Numbered from the stretch's first letter, positions 34,675 through 45,483 are shown. The stretch: 64,000 nt of DNA from Hypholoma sublateritium FD-334 SS-4 (GCA_000827495.1 KN817569.1:207266-271265); one strand, 5' to 3'. The notes: generated from the sequence alone by a model not told the origin. Program-made: numbers and translations.

Positions 34675-35193
34675 GTTATACATCAATGACTACAACCTTG
34701 ACTCTAATAACGCGAAAACCCAAGGCATGATCAATCTCATCAAGCGTATCAACGCCTCTTCCAAGTTGATCTACGGTGTCGGTACACAAATGCATCTCAG
34801 TGTAAGCACCGTAAACTTACCGCTTATGAGCATATTGAATGATATTAATACCTTCAGGCCGGAGGTGCTGGAGGTGTGTCTGCCGCTCTTAGTGCTCTGG
34901 CCACGACTGGCCTCGAGGTCGCCATAACCGAGCTTGATATCGCTGGTGGCTCTGCGACCGACTACACGACTGTTGTCAAAGCCTGCTTGGCTGTTAGTAG
35001 CTCTGTTGCAATCACCAGCTGGGGCGTCAGCGATATCGTAATTGTACATATTCACCTTCACTGACTACAACTCAACTACAACTGACAAAATCTCCTGCTT
35101 TATAGAACTCTTGGCGGGCAAGCACCACCCCGCTCCTTTGATAGCAACTACAAGCCTAAGGCAGCCTACAACGCCGTTGTCGCTGCATTGTAA
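34675..35193 (+). pseudogene. GH10 xylanase C-terminal fragment, decayed
   Basis: This is the 3' third of a second GH10 endo-xylanase. It reads [18 protein letters not shown], then after an intron (34801-34859) [20 protein letters not shown] and ITSWGVSD, and after another intron NSWRASTTPLL. It then shifts frame: CTCCTTTGATAGC lacks two bases relative to the intact copy, and the remaining [16 protein letters not shown] is in another frame. Signal peptide, CBM1, the N-terminal barrel and the acid/base Glu region are absent upstream. The nucleophile motif ITELDIAG is still present. It lies 1.1 kb before the intact xylanase and shares its intron positions, so it is most simply a truncated tandem duplicate. 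I infer that it makes no active enzyme. Confidence 0.85.
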
Positions 35194-36339
35194 GGTTCTC
35201 AACTCTCAACTAGAGCGTGTATACTGCAGTATATGGAAAGAATGTAGGGTACGTAGGTTGCCTAGTCGCATTGTGTATCTCCTCCGCAGGAGTTGGTTGC
35301 TAGAGACCTGTTATCCCAGCGGAAAGTGATGACGGCGTTTATTCCGCTCTCTCGGTTGAATGATTGACAACGCTGACTACGCATTTTTGGAAGAGGCATG
35401 TGGCGTGAAATTCGAATGGCGAGGACCCGTGGCACAAGACACAGCCATCTGGCAAAGCGTTGAGAATCCAGGTCTTATACCTAAACCACCGGTCGATTGG
35501 CTGACCCACTTTCAAATCTTTTGAAGGGCGACAAACGCAAACTATCTTATAAATCGTGGTGATTGAATAGCTCGAGGAAATTCGCCTTTCTCTCCGAACA
35601 TTGTTCCGTCCGATATGTCTGTCGCTTGGCGCTCAAGTTCAGGTCTCGTGGAATAGCCATCTCCACTCATGATATAGCCCGAATCGCGGTCTTTTTATGA
35701 GAGCGGCCCGTTCTTCGAGGCAACCCTTGGCTGGGCACGTTCTATTTGATGTCGAAATCCGAGGAAGTGGCTTTGATCATGAGCTTCTAACGCCAAGACA
35801 TCCAAAACGACTGCAAGCGACAAGTAGATTGTAGCTAAGAATAGCACAATATTACTGTTTCTCCGCAGGAGGACCGCACAGTAAGTAGTCAACAAGTACC
35901 TGACTCCTGCAACCGGTATCAAATAAGTGGTTAGTTTAATGAAATTGGTATACTTTCTTATAATCTCATTAAAGAAATAACGACTTTATAGCTCAGCTAT
36001 TTGCATATTTTCCAACATAAGAACGGTGTGGGCGCTTGTTGCTCCAAAGGACGCAATCGGCACACTCGCTTGCGGCATCATTAAAACAACGTGAAGACTA
36101 CCCGTGTTAGAATGCCACATGTTTTGACCATCCAGGGGAGCATATCCGCGAAGTTCAGCCGTCGTGACGAACAACGAACCTCCAGCAGAACCTCCAGTGT
36201 AATCATTTCAATCTCATGATCAAGGATGACCTGATAGCATCGGAATATATCTGAACTGAATGACTGATTTTCAAGATAAAAGGTCGCCTCAGGTCCTGGG
36301 TCCACCAATACCATTCCCCCAGCAAACTTTTGATTTGAA
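35194..36339. other. Intergenic region upstream of the xylanase
   Basis: This 1.1 kb should carry the xylanase promoter. Minus-strand frames at 35695-35922 (hydrophobic) and 35986-36230 (with TGGSAGGSLFVTTAELRGY) look mildly protein-like, but I could not connect them into a gene. They may be decayed coding sequence. Confidence 0.4.
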
Positions 36340-38502
36340 ATGTCGTCAAAGCTTGTCGTGTTTGTCACTCTCGCAGTCGTTGCTCAGCGGGCAGCATCTG
36401 TTGCTGTCTGGGGTCAATGTGAGTCATTTATGGATTTTTTGCGTCGTACTGATAACCCATCATTCACAGGCGGCGGGATCGGTTGGACTGGTGGAGTAAG
36501 TGCCTTTCTTAACAGACTTTTAGGAAAATGCTTAGTTACTTGCCTATTTAGACTACTTGTGAGTATTCAAATTATCTCAACTCTTTCTCTGACTAAAAAT
36601 CACACAGGCGACGCCGGAAGCGTATGCACATTTTCTAATGCCTACTACTCACAGTACGTTGAGCCGTACTACATGGCTGTGCGATGCTTGGCCGTGTAGT
36701 GACGTAGTATTCTTGTAGATGCCTGCCCGGGACCGCCGCACCGACGACGACGACACCTCCGGTAACAACTACCGTCGTCCCGCCGCCGAGCAGCACCGTT
36801 GTCCCTCCGCCAGTAACATCCGCCCCTTCCGGTGGAACTGGATCAGCAACCGGCCTTAACGGAAAGTTCACCTCGCACGGCAAGAAATTCTGGGTACGTC
36901 TGACTTCGTTGGAATCAACGACCGAAGCCGATAGCACATAACCTCCGACAGGGCTCCTGCGCTGACTCCGGAACCATCGGTATCGCTGGTACGCAGTTTC
37001 GCTTCTGACCCATTGACTTGATGTCTCATGGCCACGCTAGCCAATGCGGCAGTTCTCAAGTCTGACTTCGGTGCTGTTACGCCCGTAAGTAGATGTGATG
37101 GCCTATTGTTATTATGCACCAATTCACTTGTATTTCTGCGATAGGAAAACTCCATGAAGGTGATACCAAATTCAGTCAACCCTGTCATGTATACTGACTA
37201 AATATCTTACTCTGACAGTGGGACGCCACGGAAAGTAAGCGGCTCTCAATTTATTTACGAAGGATTGCATTTCTTAACGACCCTTAGACGTCCAAAATCA
37301 ATTTACCTTCAGCGGATCCGACGCACTTGTCAACTGGGCTGTTTCCAATGGCAAGATGATCCGCGCACATACACTGGGTAGACAATTTCTTTACATGTAC
37401 CTCTCTGTTCTGACGTACATGCAGTCTGGCACTCGCAGCTGCCCACATGGGTTTCTAACATCAACGACAAGAATACCTTGGTGAATATATTCCCCTTCAA
37501 TAATCAGCGCTCAGCTCCAATGCTTACCCTTCTATTTCACGCAGACGGCCGTCATCAAGAACCATATCTCCAACGTTGCTGGTCGCTACAAAGGAAAGGT
37601 CTACAGTAAGTCTTTATTTCATCCTTCAGTGCTAAATGCCCCATACTCACACTATATCAGGTGTACGACATATATACCCCCTTCACTTTCCAACTCGTTA
37701 CTGACCAGACACAAAATCCCCTTTTGCAGTGGGATGTTGTCAAGTAAGCGCATAATTTAATTTCTGCAAGAAAGTACTCACCAATACCCCCAGCGAGATC
37801 CTCAACGAAGACGGCACCCTCGCCTCGCAGGTCTTCTTCAACGTCCTCGGCGAGTCCTTCGTCTCCATCGCCTTCCAAGCCGCGCGCGCCGCCGACCCCA
37901 CCGCAAAGTGCGTCGCTCCTCCCCATAGCTCTGCGCAAGCTAACACCCCTGACCACAGGCTCTACATCAACGACTTCAACCTCGACTCGAACAATGCGAA
38001 GGTGCAGGGCATGGTTGCGCTCGTGAAGCGCACGAACGCGGGCGGGCAGCTCATCGACGGCATCGGGACGCAGATGCACCTCAGCGTGCGTGCCGCGTCC
38101 CGTTTCTCCTTGTGCATGCCAATAAAATGAATGCACCCAATTTTAACAGGCAGGTGGCGCGGGCGGCGCGCAGGCCGCGCTCACCGCGCTCGCGGCGAGC
38201 GGATTGGAGGTCGCGATCACCGAGCTCGACATCGCAGGCGCCGCGCCGGCGGACTACACCGCCGTCGTCAAGGCGTGCCTCGCCGTCCCGAGCTGCGTCT
38301 CGATCACGTCGTGGGGCGTCAGCGACACCGTACGTCCCTCTATCGTCTGCGCTATGCATATTCTAACTCGACGGCCGTTTGCTCTATTTTGCATGATTCC
38401 GATGATGCGCAGAACTCCTGGCGCGCGAGCTCCGCGCCGCTCCTCTTCGACGCGAACTATAAGCCGAAGGCTGCGTACAACGCCGTCATCGCGGCGATGT
38501 GA
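36340..38502 (+). CDS. GH10 endo-beta-1,4-xylanase with N-terminal CBM1
   Basis: This secreted enzyme cleaves internal beta-1,4 bonds of xylan. Eighteen exons give 392 residues with no frame break: 36340-36418, 36470-36495, 36552-36558, 36608-36653, 36719-36893, 36952-36988, 37041-37084, 37145-37159, 37219-37234, 37288-37377, 37425-37480, 37545-37605, 37661-37662, 37730-37743, 37794-37907, 37959-38085, 38150-38329 and 38413-38502. A signal peptide ([20 protein letters not shown]) is followed by a CBM1 ([18 protein letters not shown]), a Thr/Pro/Val linker and the GH10 barrel. WDVVNEILNEDG carries the acid/base Glu and AITELDIAG the nucleophile. Exon 3 is 7 nt, and exon 13 is only 2 nt (GT), needed to make VYSWDVV. 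A truncated duplicate lies just upstream. Confidence 0.93.
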
Positions 38503-38992
38503 TTCAGAGAAAGCGCATGTCCGCAGGCGGGGAAAAGAATGTGGGGATATTAGTATCAGTTGCAGGGTGTACATTGTAATAGAGTTATCCAATAATTCTA
38601 CGACCAAGCTTTTAATGCATGATCGGCATTGCTCAGAGTTCTACGAACCGAGTCAAGCCGATGCACGGCCGTGGTATTTTGATAGGCGCCCATCTGTAGA
38701 GTCCACAAGAGCCCACACTCGATCGATTACGATCAGCGGCAGCGCATAACCTCATCATGCCAACCCCACAAACACACCCAACACAGCTACTCCCAAAGCA
38801 GCGCAAACCCACCCCTCCATTAAAATCAAAAACCCGTCGGAGGTACCAGTACATTGCCTAAAAAAACAGCATGCGCGACATAAGAATAATAATGCAGATC
38901 CACAGATGTGTACGAAGCGATCAATCAACGAAAAAGCTAAAGCAGGGTGGTGTGAGGCGTGTAAGGCGCCTTAAGTGGGAGCGGGATCGGAT
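38503..38992. other. Convergent intergenic region
   Basis: This 490 bp lies between the 3' ends of the xylanase and the H15 gene. I see no gene in it. Confidence 0.5.
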
Positions 38993-41044
38993 CTAAATGA
39001 CCTCCTCCATGTCGTCGTCGTCGCTCTCCTCCTCCTCCTGCTGCATTGGCTCTGGCTCTGGATCCGCGGGCTCTGGATCGGGCTCGGGATCGGGGGGCGC
39101 GACGGCCGAGCCGGCGGGGGTTATAGGCGTCGGCGCGTGTATAGGCAGGAGCGCAGGTTCCAGCCCGGTGGGAAGGGGCGGCGGGGGCCCGAAGATGGCC
39201 ATGGGCGCCGGTATAGGTCCGGGCATCGCTATTGGCCCGGGCTGCTGGGGCGCCGAATCCGCCGCCTCCTCGATCTTCGCGAGCTCCGCGAGCTGCGCCG
39301 CAAGGAGCGCAAGCTGCGCCTGCAGCGCCGCGCGCGGGTCTGCGCCGTCCTCATGCGACGGCGCCGCGGACAGCGGCGGCGGCAGCTGCACCGCCTGCGC
39401 CGCACCGCCGCCCGCCTGCGCGCTCGCGAGCATCGCCTGCACGTGCGACAGCAGCTCCTCGACACCGTCCCCGCCGCCCGCGCCCGCCTCGCCCGGCGCC
39501 TCAGCCGCCGGCGCGTCCTCCGCCGCGGTCTGGTACAGATCGCTGAAGTTGATCGCGCTGAGGATGTCCTGCGCGGCCTTGTACGCCGCGTCCGTGTCCA
39601 TGTCCGCGGCGCCGTCGGCGGCGGCTATGGCGGCTGCCTCGGCCGTGCCGGCGGCGGTGGACGTCGAGGCCTGGGGCTCTTGCCCGGGGTAGCCGGGGTA
39701 GCCGTAGGAGTACCCGAACGGCGTTGATTGGTAGGTTGCTTGATTGGGGGTGGCGGAGCCGGATGGGGGGTGGTGGTGGTGCACCCGGGGCGTTTTTGTG
39801 AAGGGTGGCGCGGGGGGTGCGTTGTTGCTTGGGGTGGCCTGGGAGGTCTGTGTCTGGGGCCGCCGCGTCGTCCGCCGCGATGTCTAGCAAAACGAAAAAG
39901 TTCAGCATTCCGCGTATATTTTCACCGCCAACAACGTACATTGCCCCCATTCCACGTCGCGTTCAGGCGGTACTTCCCATTCGACCCCTTCTCGAACCGC
40001 CCGCGCTTGTACGCCTTGTTCAGCGCCTGGCTCGCGGACGCGCGGAAGTTCGACTGCACCGGGTAGCGCGCGGCCATCCACGCGAACAGGTTTTTCGGCA
40101 CCCAGCCCTCCTCGTCGTCGCAGCCCGTGAGCGCCTCGACGATCATCTCCTCGTAGCTCGGCAGGTCGTCCGCGGCGGCGGCGTCGTGCTGCGGCGGCTG
40201 CGGCGGCGGGGGGACCATGTTCGGGTACATCGCCTGCGCCGTGGGGTACGCGGCGGGCGACGGCTGCGCGTAGGGCTGCATCGCTGGGTAGGAGGCGTAC
40301 GGGTACGGGTACCCGCCGGCGTAGTACGGCGCGTGCGGGTACGCCGCCTGCGGGTGGCCGTACGCGTATGCGCCTGGGTATTGCGGGTGTGCCGCGGGCT
40401 GGGGCGGTGTGGGTGCAGCGGCAGCAGCAGTCGCTGGTGTTGTTGTAGATGCGGCGGGGTCGGCGGGCGTCACGCTGGCCGCTGCCTCGGTGGATTCGGA
40501 CGATGATGGTTGGGATGCGGGTTCAGTCGATTGGGGCGCTGCAGGCGCAGGCTCGTCGGGCGCAGGCGCAGGGACAGGCGTCGCGGCCGGCTCAGTCGGC
40601 GCCGCCTCTCTGTCGGGCGGCTGCGGCTCCGTCGCGGGTCCCGCTATTGACGGCGGCGCCTCCGGCTGCGCGGGCGACCTCAGCGAATTCATGATGGGGG
40701 GTACGGCGTCCCTTGCTAACTCGTCGGTGGGCCGCGCGTCGGGCTGCGGCTCGGGTGGGTTTCGCAGCGTCGCGATCGCCGCGGCGAGGTCGGGCGGCCA
40801 TATCGAGCTCTTGACGTACGGCGAGACGTGGGCGTCGCAGGCGAGGCAGATGTCGATGACCTGATGCGGCTGCAGGAGGGCGAGGTACTGGCGCTTGAGC
40901 TCATGGTCCTGCGGGCCTGCACAGAATTTATATCTGCGATCGCGAACAATATAGAGGAGAATTACCTGGCGGCGGGATCTGGTAGTAGCTGTGGTAGTGG
41001 GGGTGCTGAAGATGTTGCGAGAAGGGATTCGCGGCCACCTGCAT
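38993..41044 (-). CDS. H15 (linker-histone-like) winged-helix protein with acidic tail
   Basis: Three exons, 41044-40966, 40916-39940 and 39883-38993, give 648 residues. A conserved N-terminal segment (DHELKRQYLALLQPHQVIDI) precedes a long Ala/Pro/Ser/Tyr-rich disordered stretch. At ~275-350 lies DLPSYEEMIVEALTGC, GWVPKNLFAWMAARYPVQ and ASQALNKAYKRGRFEKG, which I read as an H15 winged helix, the globular fold of linker histones. The second half is again low-complexity, with a helical Ala/Glu-rich part (ALQAQLALLAAQLAEL) and a strongly acidic end (QQEEEESDDDDMEEVI). It is far larger than a canonical H1 and lacks the Lys-rich tail, so a regulator that binds DNA or nucleosomes is more likely than a bulk linker histone. 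The ATG at 41044 is the first in frame after the divergent promoter. Confidence 0.75.
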
Positions 41045-41329
41045 GGTCACTGCCGGGGAGCTGCACAGTTTTTCGCCACAAGGTTCGCTTGCAACCGACG
41101 CCCAAAAGTCTCACGCCCGCCAGGCCCGCCACGGCGCGGTCAGATGCCCCCTCTATTTGACAGAAGGTAAATCATGCAAATGGGCTCCTCCCGCGCAGTG
41201 CTGCACGGGCCGTCTGCGCTGTACAATTGGCGCAAGCATATGTGACGCCGGCGCTGATGCTGCGTATTCTTGGTATCGCGCTGATCGGACGGGGGTGTGG
41301 GACGTGCTGGGATGTGACGCTCTGGGCAA

Positions 41330-41337
41330 TATAAAAG
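41330..41337 (+). promoter_or_regulatory. TATA box of the metallothionein-like gene
   Basis: TATAAAAG lies 66-73 nt upstream of the start codon of the small Cys-rich gene, inside the 358 bp gap that also serves the divergent H15 gene. A canonical TATA box is typical of strongly inducible genes. Confidence 0.7.
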
Positions 41338-41402
41338 GCGGACATTCTGAGGGGCCCCTCAGCTCACAAGCCTTCCTTCTACCCGACCAACCTACTCACA
41401 AC

Positions 41403-41617
41403 ATGCAGACCGTATGACTTGTGCTCCAACCTCGTCTCGATTTTTACTGATCTTCGCTCTACAGACCACCTTCGCCCCAGTCAACCACGGCTGCAGCAGC
41501 ACCTGCACTACGTGCACATCCACGTACGTCGTCTCCTTCTTTGACACGACAGTGCGTCTCATCGTCTGCCTTTTCAGCTGCAACTGCACTGAGGGGCAGT
41601 GCAAGTGCAAAGCGTAG
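41403..41617 (+). CDS. Metallothionein-like 35-residue Cys-rich protein
   Basis: Three tiny exons, 41403-41411, 41465-41523 and 41578-41617, join to a 35-residue protein. The start is MQTTTFAPVNHG and the rest contains seven Cys in CSSTCTTC, CNC and CKC arrangements, ending KCKA. Seven Cys with C-x-C and C-x2-C spacing in a peptide of this size, without aromatic residues apart from one Phe, is the pattern of fungal copper metallothioneins, which buffer Cu(I) and detoxify metals. Introns are 53 and 54 nt with GTATGA and GTACGT donors and ACAG and TCAG acceptors, and the first contains an ACTGAT branch-like site. A TATA box lies 66 nt upstream. Introns inside a 108 nt coding sequence are strong evidence that it is a real gene. 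Metal specificity is not known from the sequence. Confidence 0.82.
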
Positions 41618-43207
41618 AAGCACCGCACTTCGCTTACACCCACCCCCGCCCGTGAAATAATTAAATACATACATTTTAAACCAGTAACGACCATGACCAC
41701 ACGGTGTACAATCCCGTATCCCGTCTCACACAAATATACATATAAATTTACCCCATACATCCACCTCTGCGTGAACACAAAAATCAAACTCATCCGGGTC
41801 ACACCATACCCCGCATTATAAGACACTAAGTATATACCCTGGCAACCCCATCACGCTCGAGCTTGATGTTCCCCAGGGCGCTAAGTCTTCTGCATGCACG
41901 CATATGTGGTGACACGGGCTCCAGTGCTGCCCAGCACTGGGGACGAAATGGTCGTGTGCCAGAAACGGACTACACGCCCTCATGCCCTATATATCGTCTC
42001 CGCCGCCGAGCAGCAGTGCGGCGCGCTACTTGAATTCTAATGCATTAAATTGCACGCCCTGGCCGTCAGGAGAGGAAGAGCGAAGGGGCGCTGCGCTGGG
42101 TGCATCGCATAGTTAACGTCGCTCAGGCTTCTTCAAAAGGCAGAGTCAGTCCTCACAAAAAGTTCCGCGCGGGCTCCGGCACGTCGCGCAGTGTCACGAG
42201 CGTCGAAGTGCCAGACGCCGAGGCTCGACTCGGACGCGCGCGAGGCAGATTCCTATCTTCCAAAAACGCACGACCGCATGGGCCCAGTGCTAGCACGAAA
42301 CACGCGCGAGCCAGAAATGGGGTGCTCGCTTTACACGCGCTGTCGTACCAGTGCGTCGTCTCCGCCGCCGTGCAAAACTGCGGCGTGGTAAGTGCTTCTT
42401 ATATGCGAACGTCAATGCGAAATACACGCCGTGGCAGGCAAGCGCCGTCGGGAGGGTGGGCATCAGATGGCCCTGTGGCTGGTGTCAAAGCGCAAGATTA
42501 AATTGAATCAAGATTCGGAGCCCGCGCTGAGTGTTCGCTGAATCAGACATGACTCGGATGCAGCGCTCTGACGGGACTCTGGCGCTGTTAAGAGACGGAA
42601 TCAGTTCCGATTACATAAAAGAACGCTCCGGTCATTGATCGCGCTCTGTCCTCCAGCCATCGAGCGGCGTGGCGAGCGTTGTACGAGCGTGGACGATAGG
42701 GCGGATGCCGACCTGGATATGGGAGCCCCGCGCTGCCAAGGGTTGGCTGAATCAGACTCGGCGTATGACTCGGATGCATCGCGGAAAGTTGGCGGGCTCT
42801 GGCGTTGTTAAGAGATGGAGTCAGTTCGGATTAAATAAATGAACACTCTTCGAGCGCGCTCTGCCTTCCAGCCGTCGAGCGGCGTGGTGAGCGTTGTACG
42901 AGCGCAGACGAGCACTCAGCGCGACTCGGACGGGCGTATGTCACATGACACTACAACAGGCGCGCCCCGCGGCCCGCGCTCTTTCTTTCACTGTTCAACG
43001 TGAAAAATAGAATTCAAAGCAGTGGCACACTCCCTTCGTCGAAGTGACGACTCAGAAAACGAGTGGGATGCTGCAGTCAGAGACCCGAGCAGATCAGCAG
43101 GATGGCTCACTTCCAGTCATTTTTCAACAGATTAAGGGTCGGGTTGGTATTGTACGGCAGTCAGTGGATACAACAGCTGTGCGATCTACGGGGGCGGCGC
43201 ACGGCGA
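41618..43207. other. Intergenic region with degenerate repeats
   Basis: No gene is recognisable in this 1.6 kb. It contains the direct repeat annotated separately. A weaker similarity also exists between the segments around 41990-42090 and 42350-42460, which share CGTCTCCGCCGCCG followed by a related GC-rich stretch. Confidence 0.5.
42537..42915. repeat. Direct repeat, two diverged copies about 216 nt apart
   Basis: Copy 1 (about 42537-42699) and copy 2 (about 42747-42915) both run from GCTGAATCAGAC and ATGACTCGGATGCA through GGCG(C/T)TGTTAAGAGA to GAGCGTTGTACGAGCG. By eye they agree at roughly four of five positions. No inverted ends or coding frame explain them. Confidence 0.75.
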
Positions 43208-43771
43208 CTAGCCGTAGTTGAGGCGGAAGATATCGTTGAATCTGCAGGGGGTGTGAGCGGGCGGCGGGGATCGCGCGATCGGGACTGACACATAGTAGGA
43301 GCCGCCCTCGGGGATGAGGTGGAAGACCTGGCTGAAGTTGAGCGGGTTCTCGCCGTCGTCGACCTGATGGCGCGATGAGTGGGGGTATGCATCATGGGAG
43401 GGGAAGGCGCACCAGGAGGAGGCCGGTCACGCTGACCAGGAGGCTGGCGACGCTCGGCGAGGAGGGCTGCGCGTCGAGCGTCGTGATTTTGTGCTGGACC
43501 TTGGTGAACGGGAGGTTCTGCGGGGAGGTCAGGGCGGCGCGGGGCGGGGGCAGGGACGACGGACCTCGAGCTTCTCGGAGATGCTGGCGGCGCCCTGGAA
43601 GGGGGCGCCCTCGAAGGTGAGCATGGAGTGGTCGCGCTAGAACTGATCAGCGGCGATCAGGGGGATGGCTGGCGGGCGTACGTAGAGGGCCTTGAGGGCG
43701 GGGCGGCCCTGTGCGAAGGTGGTGTAGTAGAAGTCGGTGAACTGCTTCGCGATGGCGTTGAAGTCTGCCAT
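43208..43771 (-). CDS. NTF2: Nuclear transport factor 2
   Basis: NTF2 carries Ran-GDP back into the nucleus and binds FG nucleoporins as a homodimer. Five exons, 43771-43682, 43636-43565, 43517-43413, 43363-43290 and 43241-43208, give 124 residues, the usual length. The sequence runs [77 protein letters not shown] and [10 protein letters not shown], colinear with the family. The introns are short (45-49 nt). The gene is divergent from a conserved uncharacterised gene, with 142 bp between start codons. Confidence 0.96.
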
Positions 43772-43913
43772 GGTGGACGGAGGAGCAGAGCTGCACGGCG
43801 GCCGGGTGGGTGGGGTGCGCAGGGCACGTGACGGGGAGGTTTGCTGCCCGCCGTTGCGATGCGCACTGCAGCCCGTCATGGCGCACTTCCCACAGGACCC
43901 GCCCCGCGCCACG
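43772..43913. promoter_or_regulatory. Very short divergent promoter
   Basis: Only 142 bp separate the NTF2 start from the chosen start of the next gene (106 bp if the upstream ATG at 43878 is used). It must contain two promoters. Confidence 0.5.
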
Positions 43914-45483
43914 ATGCGCCGCAAGTCGTCCGCCCAGAACCTGCTCTCGTCGTTCAAGTCCAGCTCGCCGTCGCCCGTCCCCCCGCCGCTCGCCCTCGCC
44001 GGGCCCAACGTCCCCTTCGCCGCCCCCGCCCCGACCCCCACCGCCTCCACGCCCCTCGCCCGCGAGTGGGACGCCCAGTCGCTGCACTCAGACACCCTCA
44101 GCCAGAGCCTCGCCGGCGCCCAGAGCCCGCCCCTCGCACAGGGCACCTCCGTCGAGTACCTGCGCGACCTCGTCCAGAAGCGCATCATCACGCTCACCTA
44201 CATCCGCAATATCCACGAAGGGTACGCCGCCCCCTGCGCCCGCCCGCGCCGTCTGACCCCCCTGTGTTGTGTGCCCAGCCGCAGCCACTGGTTCCACACC
44301 ATCCTCATCTCGCGTGCCGAGCTCGACAAGGTGTTCAACAATGCCGACATGAAGCGACGGTACCCGCGCCTTTTCTGCTCGTCGGACCACACTGACCGCC
44401 TGTAGAACCGCCAGGTTTGCGATCCTCGGCCTGTCGCTGTCGACGCTGCTCGACATCAACCAGCCGCCCGACCTCTTGCGCGGTCTGCTCAACACGATAA
44501 CGGAGTACGACCAGGCGAAGGAAGAAGGCGACGGCAAGTCAAAAATAGTGCGTCGCTCACCGCCCCTTTTTTTGCCTAAAAATCTCATCGAGCCATCCCC
44601 CAGCCCCGCATAAAGTTCAAGGGCAGGCAGTCAAGGAAGAACGCCTCGGGCATCGCAGAGTACACCGGCTCCTACCCGGACAGCTCAGCAGACGCGTCGT
44701 ACCTCACCGCGCCCTCCATCGTAAGCCCCCCCTCTCTGCCCCGCGCGCCCGCTGACCGCCCATCCGCGCCCAGCCCTTTCCGCTGGACTACCACCAGACG
44801 CTGCTGTCCCTCCTCGACGTCCTCTCCGAGGTGTACAACAAGATCGCGAAGCTGCTCGGCCCGTCGCCCTTCCCGCACCCCTCGCAGCACATGATGGGCC
44901 CGCTCGGCCTCCTCTCGCCGCACCCCGGCGTCTCGTACCTCTTCTCGGCGGAGGGCGCGGGCTCGTCGCAGAGCCTCGCGGGCGGCGGCGGCGGCGGCAA
45001 TGCGCACCCGTACCAGCAGCAGCAGTCGAATCTGAGCCTGGGCCTGGGCGGCCAGCCGCCGCTGCCGGACGGCGATATGAGCGGCAGCCTGTGGGAGATC
45101 GCACACGCGACGCCGGGCGGCGCGGGCTCGCAGATGCTCGGCGGGCTCCCGAGCGCGTTCCCCGGGGGATGGAGCAACACGCTCGGCGACATGGTGCTCA
45201 AGATCGACTCGAAGCTCAAGGTGCGTTAGCTTTTTTTTCTGTGCGTTCGCGGCAATTTGCACTCCCCCCCCTTTTTTTACTCCTGTGCGAGCGCGTGCTG
45301 ACTTGTGCGTATGTGCTGCTTTGCTTTGTGCTGCAGAAAATCACGAGCGCGCTGCTGAAGGACCTCGACGCGTTCGCGCGCAACGGGATCAAGGACGAGC
45401 TCGCGTCGCTCGACCCGCTGCTGCGCAACCTCAGCGTCGCGGACGACCCGGGCAAGATCATGTACGACTTCGAGGGCATGTGA
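43914..45483 (+). CDS. Conserved uncharacterised fungal protein
   Basis: I do not recognise the family with certainty. Six exons, 43914-44221, 44279-44359, 44406-44547, 44604-44720, 44774-45220 and 45337-45483, give 413 residues. The chosen start gives MRRKSSAQNLLSSFKSSS. An in-frame ATG at 43878 would add 12 residues. A Ser/Pro-rich leader is followed by well-ordered helical segments: VEYLRDLVQKRIITLTYIRN, SHWFHTILISRAELDKVF, RFAILGLSLSTLLDINQPPD, YHQTLLSLLDVLSEVYNKIA and, after a Gly/Gln-rich insert, KIDSKLKKITSALLKDLDAF. This looks like a conserved, all-helical cytosolic protein, perhaps part of a complex. A distant likeness to DUF2408-type proteins crossed my mind but I cannot support it. 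It is divergent from NTF2. Confidence 0.75.

Noticed and set aside
37606..37729. A single 124-nt intron in the xylanase instead of a 2-nt exon flanked by two introns
   Set aside because: It would shift the frame just before the acid/base Glu and make the otherwise intact 392-residue enzyme non-functional. The two-intron model keeps every downstream motif.
39000..40700. Long plus-strand open frames rich in Arg, Gly and Ser opposite the H15 gene
   Set aside because: They are GC-driven shadows of the minus-strand gene. They have no starts, introns or motifs of their own.
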